Assembly: GCA_018350325.1 (NCBI GenBank)
Contig: JAEVLN010000020.1
Location: 527,796-591,795, forward strand
DNA from: Globodera rostochiensis
Lineage: Eukaryota > Nematoda > Chromadorea > Rhabditida > Heteroderidae
DNA: 64,000 bases
Reading direction: 5' to 3'
Below the pieces are notes generated by a model that did no database searches, was not told where the DNA came from, and worked only from the letters and a program-made list of their open reading frames with translations. Positions 36,603-45,766 of the stretch are shown here, piece after piece (the stretch's first letter is position 1; each line of letters opens with the position of its first letter). The translations under genes were made by a program, and so were the position numbers.

Positions 36603-37661
36603 GGCATTTTGGCCTCCCTGCGTGAAAGGGTCGCGCAGTTGGAGAAGGCCGTGGGGCGGTTGGTTGAAGAACGGAACAGAAAGTTGGACGAATTGGCAAA
36701 CAATCCGAAGAAAGCGCTGGTAAAGGTGGGAATTTATGGCCAATATAACTTGGCATTATTTTAAGTATACCGTGTATTACCTCTTGTAATCCCCATGGGG
36801 GATTATCTTTCAATCTACTCAGAGGGTGGGGGATTAAAAGAGGTAATACGGTATTTAGCTTCACATTAATTATAGAAAATTCCCACTGAATATTTTTATT
36901 CAATTTAATTTATATGTTTGTTAGTGTTTTACTGTACAATTTTGGGTCAGCTTGATAACAACAATTGAATTAATGTGCAGAATGAACAGCAACAGGTAAA
37001 GATGGAGGAGTACCAGAACAAACAGCAACAGACCATTGACGAGTTGACAGACAAATTAAAAAGTAAACAAACTTATTTTGAATTAGAAAAAATCTAGTTT
37101 AACCTTTATTCACATTGTTTTTAGATTTTCATTGATCAGTTTTCGTTGGTGCAAAGTGATCGGAAGCAAATGATAACGGTTTGGAACGCAAGCAAAAGAA
37201 AGATCATGAAGAACTCCAACTCAAGACAATGCTTTGCAGGGCAAAGGTCGTCGTCAAAATGGAGAAGTATCAGAAACAGCAGCAACAGAACTTCCGTGCA
37301 AAGATGGGCCACCGTTTGGCGTCGGTGACGTCATCGGTGGCGCCTCGCCAAATTATTTACACAAAAAATGGCGAGCGTTTGGGTGAGAAAGAAAAAAGGA
37401 TGGATAAAATTAAAGGGACAATTTCATTTTTGAGAAATATGTACACAAAATTTGTAAAAAAAAAAAATGTTTTTTTGCTGAACTACCTAATTTATTTTTG
37501 ATTTTTTTGCAGACACTGCCAATTTATTTGTCTCTTTTGTCGATGATTTGTTTCCATGCGTTTCGTTGTTTGGTCATCGAGGCAAAGTTGAAGCTAGCTC
37601 TGCGGGCCTTACTTTGAATTTGAAGACAGATTCTGATGAGGAAGAAGCCCCCGGACAGTAA
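36603..37661 (+). pseudogene. Truncated coiled-coil + SPRY (RanBPM-like) family gene
   Basis: Recognisable exons: 36603-36719 (coiled coil, LRERVAQLEKAVGRLVEERN), 36981-37062 (QQQVKMEEYQNKQQQ) and about 37125-37382, ending with KMEKYQKQQQQNF and then RQIIYTKNGERL. The last exon is 37513-37661 (DTANLFVSFVDDLFPCVSLF to EEEAPGQ and TAA). The final splice G|AC restores Asp, and RQIIYTKNG..LDTANLF..DLFPCVSL is the C-terminal part of a SPRY/B30.2 domain. Defects: no start exon; two in-frame TGAs at the head of exon 3, where a neighbouring frame (IDQFSLVQSDRKQM) looks coding; and roughly the N-terminal two-thirds of SPRY is absent. In cyst nematodes this family includes secreted SPRY effectors, but no signal peptide is visible here. 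Confidence 0.65.
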
Positions 37662-39025
37662 AAAACCGATTTTTTGTTTCTTTTGAAGGATACGATCGAT
37701 AGATTTTAATAGCTTTGCATACAATTCGTCGTTTTGTTTTATAAATTTGTCACTGTCTCCGGTTTAAAGTTACAGGAAGAGAATATTTTTAATTCCAAAA
37801 CACCTTTTCTTATGAAAGAAAATGGCAGAACCACGGGCGCGCCAACCAAATTTAGTAACACTCAAAAGCTTAAGTGCTGTAGACCTTATTTATCAGGTTT
37901 TCTGATTTTTGGGTGTTTTCCTGATTTGCCATTGTTGTCTGATTTTGTCTGATTTTTCAAAAATTTGGAAATTTTCACTGAAAATTTGGAAAGTCCGGGT
38001 CTCGCGCAAACCTCGACCAAAAATGTCAAGGGTTCGGGGGTTCCCCCTCTAAAACCCCCAAAATTTCGGCGTGTTCGGCGGCAAAACCCTGTCGGGGTCG
38101 TGGGTTTTTGATTACAAACCCCAAAATTTTGAAAGTTTCGATGCTCAAAGCGAAAACCCGACCAAAAATGTCGGAAGTTCGAGAAAGCAACCTTCCCAAC
38201 CCCCGAATTATCATCATTTTGATAGGGCTCAGTGTGCCACTAAAGTGTGAGTGCGTTGAATGAAGACTTGGCCAACAAAAGAAATTTTTTATTTTCTAAA
38301 AAATTATACGCTTTTCTTTTTGCTTTTCACTGTTTTCATTTTGCGGAATTTGGCCACAAAATTCGCCCAACATTCGACCCGGACTTCCGGCGTCGGGCAG
38401 CGGCTGTTCAGACGCCAATTCGACGGCTTCCATTGTCCGATCGTGGTCAAAATGAAGGGACAGAAAATGTTGGACGCATTTTATTTATTTTTGCATCCAA
38501 AGAATTTTTTTTTTCGAAAGTGGTAAAATTAAAAATTTCGTCTGAAAATCTAGCCTCTCCGCCTGCCTACCTATTTGAACTTACGAATTTTGGGACAAAT
38601 TTTGTTGTGAATTGAGTGCTTTGAAATCGGGATTGCTATATTGTTATAAATAGTTAATTGATTAAAATTTCTGAACTTCTTCAGGTCTGGGGTATGCATG
38701 TTTGTCACGGCGCGGTTCGGAGGCGGAATTCAATTTTTATAGGAAGATTTTTGTTGGATAAATTTTAATCAATAAGCAGAAAATGTTTTTTAATATCAAC
38801 GAAAATTAATTTCGAAAGTTTCGTCCGGCTACTCCTCCAGTAATGCAGTAACTGATAATTGATACTGTATGTCATCCTACTCCTCTTCTACATTCCACCT
38901 TTTTTAGTCCAAAAAATTGTTCGCTTAACCATTTCCAAACTGATGACGACTGTTCACCCGGCCGTCGATCCGGGGTTCTTTTTTTGTGGCCTATCAGGGC
39001 TGGGCAAATTGTTGGGACGATTGGT
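37662..39025. other. Intergenic; no supportable gene
   Basis: Contains repeated CGACCAAAAATGTC(A/G) phrases near 38,017 and 38,159 and C/G-run-rich unique sequence. A frame at 38,260-38,526 has a hydrophobic start (MKTWPTKEIFYFLKNYTLFF) and some coding-like text later, but no splice context or second copy, so it is not called. Confidence 0.4.
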
Positions 39026-39258
39026 GGATGGACAAATATAAACAGTCATCATTTTTAGCTATAATGATGACCGATCAAGTGGATGGGTTGGTGTGTGTCC
39101 GTTCATTCACTCTGTGAAAAAATGTTAATTTAGTGGTTTATTTTTTTTTTGCTCAATTTATTTTTGCGATTGGTATCGGGGACGCGATGGATGGACAAAA
39201 TAAACAGTCATCATTTTTAGCATTAACATTTAAATGATGGCCAATCAGTGGATGGGAG
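39026..39258 (+). repeat. 60-bp direct repeat upstream of the secreted-repeat gene
   Basis: GGATGGACAAA(T)ATAAACAGTCATCATTTTTAGC... then ATGATG(A/G)CC.ATCA..GTGGATGGG occurs at about 39,026-39,088 and 39,190-39,258. It lies 240-470 bp upstream of the gene at 39,495 and may be part of its promoter. Confidence 0.6.
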
Positions 39259-39341
39259 GGGGGGGGTGGTTGTCCGTGATTACTCAACCACCCTGGGAAA
39301 GTCGGTTGACGATTCTGTGATTACCATTGGCTCCTGAAGGG

Positions 39342-39349
39342 CATAAAAG
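39342..39349 (+). promoter_or_regulatory. TATA-like box of the secreted-repeat gene
   Basis: CATAAAAG in a GC-richer context, about 150 bp upstream of the ATG at 39,495. A plausible start site ~30 bp downstream (CAAATTCAGT near 39,367) would give a ~125-nt leader. Confidence 0.45.
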
Positions 39350-39494
39350 CAGGATTTTAACCCTCACAAATTCAGTTTAGGAGTGAGCTATGATTAAAAT
39401 AACTTTTAGTTGTTAACACCGAACAAAAGCCTCGGCTAAGCTCATTTAAGTGCCTGTTCCCAATTTCAAATTTTTCTAACTCAATTTTAAAGAA

Positions 39495-40166
39495 ATGGCG
39501 CGGTTTATCTGCGCTTCCATTCTCATCGCTTTCATCATAAGCGTACCAATCGAAGGCGATTCCATTGACGGTCCCGGGCACAACGGAAAGGGCCCAATTG
39601 TTCCCGGACATAACGGAAACGGCCCAGTTGATCTCGGACACAACGGAAAGGGCCCCATTGATCCCGGGCACAACGGAAATGGCCCGATTGATCTCGGACA
39701 TAACGGAAGCGGCCTGAGCCTGGTTGAGCCCGGACAGAACAGAAACAGCCTGATTGAGCCCGGACACAACAAGGGGCCAAATAAAGGAAACGGCGCGTCG
39801 TCACCTGCTTCAGCTGGCGTTGCAAACGGCACCCATTTGCGACAAAAGCGCGGTTGGTTTGCAGCGGGGCTTGCAGCGCTCTCAATCCCAGGAGTTTGGG
39901 ATACTGCTGTGGGCTTTGTTGATTGGGGGAGAAAGCAAGGATGCCATGGCATTTCTGCGGCTGTATGCTCCACATATGCCTTCTGCCGTCCCAGCACCGG
40001 AAAATTAGCCGATCTTTGTTGCGGAGACAACATGGAACTGACTTGCACTCCGCCGGATGAGTTGGAAGTTCCAGTGAAACCGGATGAGGTGGAAGTTCCC
40101 GTGAAACCGGATGAGGTGGGAGTTTCAGTGTTTATTATAATGCCTGTAGGTCGGGGTCCCGTCTGA
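39495..40166 (+). CDS. Secreted protein with PGHNG decapeptide repeats and a furin-like site
   Basis: Single-exon frame of 223 residues. Residues 1-21 form a signal peptide (MARFICASILIAFIISVPIEG). From about 27 to 100 there are seven degenerate 10-residue repeats of the type (P/L)GHNG(K/N)GPID, rich in Gly, Asn and Pro. An RQKR dibasic site follows near 117-120, then GWFAAGLAALSIPG and a segment with six cysteines ending ...CCGDNMELTC. The C-terminus has two (P/E)VPVKPDEVE repeats. The layout (secreted precursor, repeats, processing site) suits a secreted effector or peptide precursor. The PGHNG core is only loosely like plant CEP peptides (PGHSPG), so that link is speculation. A TATA box and a 60-bp promoter repeat lie upstream. 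Long antisense frames here are shadows. The last ~12 residues could change if an unseen 3' intron exists. Confidence 0.72.
   Translation: MARFICASILIAFIISVPIEGDSIDGPGHNGKGPIVPGHNGNGPVDLGHNGKGPIDPGHNGNGPIDLGHNGSGLSLVEPGQNRNSLIEPGHNKGPNKGNGASSPASAGVANGTHLRQKRGWFAAGLAALSIPGVWDTAVGFVDWGRKQGCHGISAAVCSTYAFCRPSTGKLADLCCGDNMELTCTPPDELEVPVKPDEVEVPVKPDEVGVSVFIIMPVGRGPV
39573..39775 (+). repeat. In-frame 30-bp minisatellite of the secreted-repeat gene
   Basis: Units CCCGG(G/A)CA(C/T)AACGGAAA-GGCCC.ATTGAT, about seven copies with the fifth extended by 6 bp. The length is always a multiple of 3, so the frame is kept. Confidence 0.8.
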
Positions 40167-40280
40167 TTTATCTTTGATCTCTTTCTTCACTTGCCATATT
40201 ATTTTATATATTTATCTGTAATGATAGTATTTTTCATTTTCTTTAATGTTATTTCTTTGAAACCCGGCAAAACTAAAATT

Positions 40281-40479
40281 AACGAGAATTTTCGGTCGGT
40301 ACCTGTCGGGACCCACGGAATTTATTCTAATTTGAAATTTATTTTCATACTATTGGCTATTTTACATATTTCCCAGGCAGCGGCGACCACTACCGATACA
40401 CGAACAATAGGATATGACGATTTGGAACGAGAATTTTCGGTCGGTACCTGTCGGGACCCACGGAATTTATTCTAATTTG
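40281..40479 (+). repeat. Exact 54-bp direct repeat
   Basis: 40,281-40,334 and 40,426-40,479 appear identical (AACGAGAATTTTCGGTCGGT ... TTATTCTAATTTG). An open frame from ATG 40,221 to 40,475 crosses both copies in different frames and ends in the second. It has two hydrophobic stretches (MIVFFIFFNVIS and LKFIFILLAILHISQA). It might be a first exon with a signal peptide, but no splice partner was found. Confidence 0.6.
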
Positions 40480-40604
40480 TTGAAATTCTTAATGAAATTT
40501 GAGTTACTAAGCCTATTTTTCAAGCAAAATTCCTGGTATCAAATAAAAATTTGTATTGAAGACTTTAGAGAGGACTTGATTTGACTTTTAGTACTACTTG
40601 ACAT

Positions 40605-40724
40605 GGATAATCGGAATTCCGACTTTAGGATTTTCGAGTTCCGACATTTTTGGGCTCGGAATTCCGACTTCCGAAAATTTTTTAAAGCCTGGCATTCCGA
40701 GTTCCGATTTTCAAAATTTTTAAG
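40605..40724. repeat. Degenerate TTCCGAGTTCCGATTTT repeats
   Basis: About six copies of a (GGAA)TTCCGA(C/G)TTCCGA-type phrase, directly 5' of the first recognised exon of the cysteine-module gene. They may occupy its first intron or have displaced its signal-peptide exon. Confidence 0.45.
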
Positions 40725-41700
40725 CTCGTCGCTTGCGATGTCGGCTGCTGCAATAAGGTGCCACAGGAAATGGTGGAGGAGAACAAATGCCAGGCAGGCC
40801 AGAAAGAATGTCCATGCGGTTGGGCCATGTGCATCGAAAAAAATGGATGGATGGGGAGCGAATGCTGCGCTGCCGGATTTGACATTAAGTGCTGTGCGGC
40901 TGTAAGTCTTATATTTATTTCAAAACAATTGAATATCGGTTGCTATTATAATAATTAAATTAAATTTTTGTTTAAAATAAAACTCCTAAATACTAAAATA
41001 AAATTCTATATTATATCACGTTTAGGATTCGCGCGTGAAAGCATCGACGGAAGTATCATTTTTCATTTATCATTTATTCAATTTCCTTAATTTTTAAGCA
41101 CTGCGTTTTCCCTTACGAATGCCCCCGGGCATTGCGCACTTGCGTGAACCTTGACGCGTCCACAGTTCTATGCTCATGCGCCTACATCGACGCAGTCAAA
41201 TGCTCAAAAGTTGTAAGCATTTTTTTGGTCTAAAATATTTTTAATTTGCATTTTCATTGATTTATGTTCTTAAGGATAAAGTCGGAAAGTCCAACACCAG
41301 AGCGTGCTACATTCAAGCACGAGCACTTTCGTGCAACTGGCAAAAATGCGTGACGATAAACTCTGACATTTCATATTGCGACTGCTACGAGTTTAGCGTC
41401 GAAAAGTGTCCCGCGGTTGGCGCTAATTATGCGTTAATTTAAAAACACCCGTAATATTTTTAGGAAGCTTCGGACAACAACGAAACTATCGCCACCACTC
41501 CCACCGCCAACACCTCCACCATGGTTTCGACGATGAACATCTTTTCCGGTACAATACAAGCTGCAAATTTTGACATTATCTCATAAATTCTTCAGTTTGG
41601 CTCATGTGGATGGCAATTTGGATGTGATGGATGGTGTCAATGCCTCATCATCGAAGCATCAATGACGATACACGAAAATTGCAAAATAAATAATTTGTAA
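40725..41700 (+). CDS. Cysteine-module protein, six recognised exons, 5' end missing
   Basis: Exons are 40725-40901, 41026-41052, 41099-41212, 41275-41415, 41464-41523 and 41596-41700 (TAA); all are phase 0 and total 207 residues. Three exons each encode one module of ~35-45 residues with a shared layout: C-x(4-8)-C ... C-[VI]-x(8-10)-C-x(0-1)-C-x(6-7)-K-C. Examples are CPCGWAMCIEKNG, RTCVNLDASTVLCSCAY and QKCVTINSDISYCDCY. The last exon has a partial fourth module (GSCGWQFGCDGWCQC). Exon 5 is a Thr-rich linker (ETIATTPTANTST). Most splice signals are good (GTAAGT, GTATCA, GTAAGC), but the exon-5 donor (ATG|GTTTCG) is weak. An alternative donor 31 bp later changes the frame. No first exon with ATG/signal peptide was found. 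The family is unknown; a secreted disulfide-rich protein is inferred. Confidence 0.6.
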
Positions 41701-42202
41701 ATCATACAACATCACCCAATGAATAAATTTGGCTGTCTGATTTTTTTAAAACCCCAATTTGGCATGAAAAACGCCACTGCAAACTTAATTTGGTCACAAA
41801 AAATGTAAAGTGGTCAATATTATTAATTATCACTGTGCAATATTTGCGCGCAATTGCATACCGAGTGGCTGAACCAATTTGCCAAAATTGATATCAGTTA
41901 TTAAATAAAATATTTTTGAAACAAAAATATAAAATAAATTTATAATTTTTAAGAACATTTTTTGTGTCACATTTTGGACTCGCGCCTCAGTGATCGATCA
42001 CTTCATTCATTTCCCCTCTCCGTTTTTTTGAATTTATTAGGCAAAGTTAATTTAATTATGTATTTAATGTTAATTAATTTGTTTAATTATAAAATAAAAA
42101 AATAAATGTTAATTATTAAATAATATGTTAAATTTATTTCTTTTATATAAACCAATATAAAATTTAAAATTAATTGAACTTAACACAATTTTTGTATTTC
42201 AT
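41701..42202. other. 3' flank of cysteine-module gene; start of the tandem duplication
   Basis: AT-rich with no gene. The duplicated segment begins at about 41,987 (GCGCCTCAGTGATCGATCAC), which recurs at 52,922. Confidence 0.5.
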
Positions 42203-42803
42203 CCGAATCCAGACCGGTCTGAATCCAGACCAAGCCAAAAAAATCATAACGACAAAACCATTTGCGGCAGACTGAGTCATGTTAGGACACCCAAAAACTG
42301 GTGGATTTTAAAGCTTTTTAAAAAGCTTAATTTTTGCCGTGATTTTTCAAAGCAGGTTTTCAGTGTGTTTACCGAAAAGTGGTATCCAAAAGATGTTTTG
42401 AATAATGGCATAGATTCCTTACTATTGGCCATTTTGTTTTGGCGTGCGGACCGAATCCAGACCGGTCCGAATAGAGACCGGGGCAATAACTGAATTCAAA
42501 TTAAACAATTCAGGCATTATTTTAGCCATTCGAAAGCTCATGATGAGACGAAGCTATAGTTAAGCTAAAGTTTTGCGATTAGACAAGTCTCAAAAATGTT
42601 ATGGCCAAAAAACTTCAAATATTTTTGAACTTCTTTAAGTTTTTTGCCCATAACTTTATTAAAACTTGCTCCAATCGCAAAACTTTACCTTAATGTTAGC
42701 TTCATCTCGACAAGAGCTTTCGAATAGTTTTCAAATTGTCTGAATCGGTTAAGTTAAAAGTCAGTTATTTGCCCGGTCATTGTTCGGACCGGTCTGGATT
42801 CGG
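42203..42803. mobile_element. Foldback element with CCGAATCCAGACCGGTC ends, copy 1
   Basis: Inverted ends of ~21 bp (CCGAATCCAGACCGGTCTGAA against CCGAATCCAGACCGGTCCGAA), a third internal copy near 42,450, and a central foldback. In the foldback, GCTCATGATGAGACGAAGCT...CTAAAGTTTTGCGATT pairs with AATCGCAAAACTTTACCTTAA...GCTTCATCTCGACAAGAGC. No coding capacity. It is also present at 53,234-53,815, so it predates the duplication. Confidence 0.65.
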
Positions 42804-43467
42804 TTCTGTAGCCCTTTTAATATATGACAAAACGCCAAAGATTTATTATTACCAAAATTCGTTCAAACATTAATTTTCTTTTTCCCCTTTTTTCCGTCCA
42901 TGATTCGGGTCTGGGGTTCAATATCGGTCGAAATGGTGTCCCGGCTTTTACGATCACGGTTTTTATCAAAAAGCCCGGTCCCGGCCTACTCTAATTTTGA
43001 GTCTGGGCCCTATGAATCAAACAAAAAAAATGGTTTTTGCCTGAAAATGCCCGTTTTTGTTCCATAGTATACCTAGTCCATAAATGTTTATGTTTAAAAT
43101 TTAATTATTTTTGTAGAATAAAACAAAAATGACGCCCGATGCTGGTGAAAAATTGGACGAGGTGTCCGCACTTCGACAATGCGAGCCTTTTGTTTTGCAA
43201 AATTAATCATTTTTGGAGCAATTTTATTAGCAAATTTAGTTAAAAATTTTCCCGGTGACGCTTATCGGCACCCTCGGCTTCCGGATCTAGGTTTTGCCAG
43301 ATTAGTATCTCGAAAAATCTCAATTTTGAAAATTTTAATCCGAGTCCGCCGTTTAATCAGCATTTTTATGTCGTTAGTTTTTTGTAACATCATTTTGCAA
43401 ACAACGACAATATTCTTCAATGAATGGAAATATGACGACGGAGTGAATGAGAAGTGTACGGTAGATC

Positions 43468-43880
43468 GGACGGAGGACGATTCGTTCCCGGCCGATTCGT
43501 TCACCCCCGATTCGTTCCCCTTTTCAATAGTTTTTTCGTTATAACTTCTTTCAAAGCTAACTAAATCAAACCTTTTTGGTATTATTTGAAAGCTTTGGAG
43601 AAGGAGAAGCTATTAGCAACCAAAAGCTAAGCGATTGGCCAAACCTCAAAAAAGTTATGGCCAAGTGTGGCCAAAAAAACGTTTTCTGGCTATAACTTTT
43701 TTGAGATTTGGCCAATCGCTTAGCTTTTGCTTTTGAAAAGCTTCTACTAGTTGTAAGCTTTCGAATGATATCGAAATGTTTCATTTGGTTAAATTTGAAA
43801 AAAGTTATAATGAAAAAATTTTTAAAAAGAGAACGAATCGGGGGTGAACGAATCGGCCGGGAACGAATCGTCTTTTTACC
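43468..43880. mobile_element. 413-bp Mutator-like foldback element, 9-bp target duplication
   Basis: Flanked by CGGTAGATC on both sides (43,459-43,467 and 43,881-43,889). Copy 2 has the single site at 54,015-54,023. The ends carry long inverted repeats (GACGATTCGTTCCCGGCCGA and onward) and the centre is also a palindrome (AAAAGCTAAGCGATTGGCC...), so nearly the whole element folds back. A 9-bp duplication and long terminal repeats fit Mutator-like MITEs. No protein encoded. Confidence 0.75.
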
Positions 43881-43959
43881 CGGTAGATCGCCCCTCAGGG
43901 GTTCTCTTCAGCTCGACTCAACCAAATCCCCTGATAGTGAGAGCAAATTGGGTGGTCAA

Positions 43960-44114
43960 CAGTGTTTTGCTGTTCCAGCTTGGCCTGTTCTGTTCCTGTT
44001 CTGTTCTCGAGGTCGGAACAGAACAAGAACAGAACAGATAGGCTGTTCTAAAATTTGAGAACAGAACAGGAAGAGGAACAGATCCAAAAAAATTGTTGGA
44101 ACAGCAAAACACTG
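43960..44114. mobile_element. 155-bp hAT-type MITE, 8-bp target duplication
   Basis: Ends CAGTGTTTTGCTGTTCCA / TGGAACAGCAAAACACTG, flanked by GTGGTCAA (43,952-43,959 and 44,115-44,122). Copy 2 has the uninterrupted site near 54,090-54,098. Inside are short GAACAGAACAGGAA inverted motifs. CAGTG termini with 8-bp duplication are diagnostic of hAT. Confidence 0.82.
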
Positions 44115-44289
44115 GTGGTCAATTACCTCCGATTGATTTGATTTTTGCGCACCAAAATTTGTCAAATCATACTGCTCAATTTAAGCAACCCAAGTTGCAG
44201 TTGGAGGGGCAATCGTCGAAGGAACGTCCGTCCCTTGATGAAATTGCAAAAAAAAAAATTGCGCAAAATTCAATAAAAATATTTGATTT

Positions 44290-45012
44290 ATGACTGACTA
44301 AATTTAATTTAGATGACCAAAATGGAAAAAACTACACTTATTCATTTAACAGTTTTCTATACGATTTTACGGCAAAATGCCGAAATTGTTCACATTCTAC
44401 ATTGCACCTACATTTCACATCTTTTAAATTGATTATTTAAAAATATTAATTTGTTAAAATTCATGGAAAATATGTTCATATGATTGATCCAGAGTCAAAA
44501 TCCTTCAGAACAATATTTATAGGTTTTGTTAAGTGCAGAAAACGATGGAACAATCAGCGCACTCGACTTTACGTCTACATATCGTTTTTGGCAATTTTAA
44601 ACGGTTTAAAAATGATACATATTTACCAAATTAATAATTTAACACATTTAAATGTTATACAATTTACAAGCTAAAGTACAAAAATTCTACCTAATTTAGG
44701 TTTAACAATGGGTTGTACGATCTCATCACACCAAAACTTTTGCAGTTTTAACGTGCAAAAAGCAATTAAATGCATTTAAATTATTTAAATTAAATTAGAT
44801 TCGATTCGATTTGTGACAGTTAAATTTATTAAAATAAAACAAATTACAGTGCGCCTTCACTTTTGCCCTCATCGGCTTTATGTTCAATTTAATCGCGTTA
44901 ATTCCATCAATTGTTGTTGGCAAAAACATTGGTCAATGTTTAATAAGAAAATAAAAATTTTAATTAAAATTCTGTTTTTTCATCATAAAAGCATTTTGCT
45001 ATCTGTGCTCTG
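44290..45012. other. AT-rich duplicated sequence without a confident gene
   Basis: Corresponds to 54,251-55,147. A frame at 44,480-44,674 (MIDPESKSFRTIFIGFVKC) is partly kept in copy 2 but broken there by a TAG, so coding is doubtful. Confidence 0.4.
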
Positions 45013-45227
45013 GGGCCTCATGCTCGTCTCGTGGTTTAGTAAACCATGGTTAACGGCTTAACCATGGTTTAGTTAACCGTGGTTAACGGCCGACCTTAAC
45101 CGCTATGCTAGTCATTAACCGTGGTTAAGCAAACCGTGGTTAACGTAACAGTGAAGTAAACCGTGGTTTATAAAATTATTAATAGCATAATTTTATTATT
45201 ATAAAATAATAATTTAATCAATTAAAA

Positions 45228-45600
45228 GTTTCGATTAATATAATCATTCCGAATAACTTCCGCACTTTGGGCAATATTTTCATTTGGATTTTCTTGCATG
45301 CCATCACCCTCCACATCCCCTGCTGCTACAAACGGTGGTAGGCGCGTGACAATCAATAGCAATGTTGTGAAGCATGCTGCATACCGCAGCAATTTTAGTC
45401 AATTTGACTTAAATAGTTTATTTTCAGCCGCAGATTATAGCTAAATACCGGGGCTTAGTCTGCATTTGTACATTAAGCACCCCCATCGGTTTTGAATATA
45501 CCAAAACACTGCTCAATAGTTACTCGAGTCTGTGCATGCGCAGCGTTGTAACTTTCTTCTTTTTGTGTACGTGGAAATCTTATTGGAGTAAATAGCCAAA
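45228..45600 (-). pseudogene. Harbinger transposase (DDE_Tnp_4/HARBI1-like) fragments in element 1
   Basis: On minus, 45,600-45,495 gives TPIRFPRTQKEESYNAAHAQ and then TRVTIEQCFGIFK, the late part of HARBI1-like transposases (YN.AH..TR..IEQ.FG..K). A further segment continues as VQMQTKPRYLAIICG, then KIAAVCSMLHNIAID (the LHNIAI motif). A frameshift follows IFK, and 2 bp are missing near 45,341 relative to element 2. Not functional. Confidence 0.75.
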
Positions 45601-45766
45601 TATCAAAAAGGAGGTTGGTGTTGGAGAGGCAAAGGAACTCCATCTCAAAGTGCTCGAAAAAGAAAGCGCGAAGTTGGATTTGGAAATGGAGAAGCTGAAA
45701 CTTGAAAGCGAGGTGTTGAAGATGAAGAAGGACAAACACTTGGGCTATAGCATTGAGGATCTTTGA
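45601..45766 (+). pseudogene. Harbinger Myb-like accessory protein, C-terminal piece, element 1
   Basis: IKKEVGVGEAKELHLKVLEK continuing as a Lys/Glu/Leu coiled coil to LGYSIEDL and a stop at 45,764. Harbinger elements typically carry a second ORF with a Myb/SANT-like DNA-binding domain and a coiled C-terminus. Only that C-terminus remains; it is fused here directly behind minus-strand transposase sequence by internal deletion. Confidence 0.6.

Larger units (their letters stand above)
43411..44276 (+). pseudogene. Unidentified gene exon interrupted by two transposons (copy 1)
   Basis: When the two insertions are discounted, one frame runs through FFNEWKYDDGVNEKCTVD, then PSGVLFSSTQPNPLIVRANW and LPPIDLIFAHQNLSNHTAQF, to SSKERPSLDEIAKKK. 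The coding text breaks at the Mutator-like element (43,468-43,880) and again at the hAT MITE (43,960-44,114). Copy 2 lacks both but has its own small frameshifts. It was therefore a gene, now broken in both copies. The family is not recognised. Confidence 0.5.

Noticed and set aside
38247..38615. Overlapping frames at 38.2-38.6 kb with a hydrophobic start
   Set aside because: Two frames compete, neither has splice support or a second copy, and the sequence has T/A-run bias.
39573..39775. Classical CLE peptide motif in the secreted repeat protein
   Set aside because: CLE peptides need an R-x-P-x-G-P-D-P-x-H-H/N pattern; the repeats have GHNG and GPID but not that order.
39372..40048. Long antisense frames opposite the PGHNG repeat gene (up to 190 residues)
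   Set aside because: They arise from the repeat periodicity on the other strand and lack a signal peptide or splice support; the plus frame has signal peptide, processing site and TATA box.
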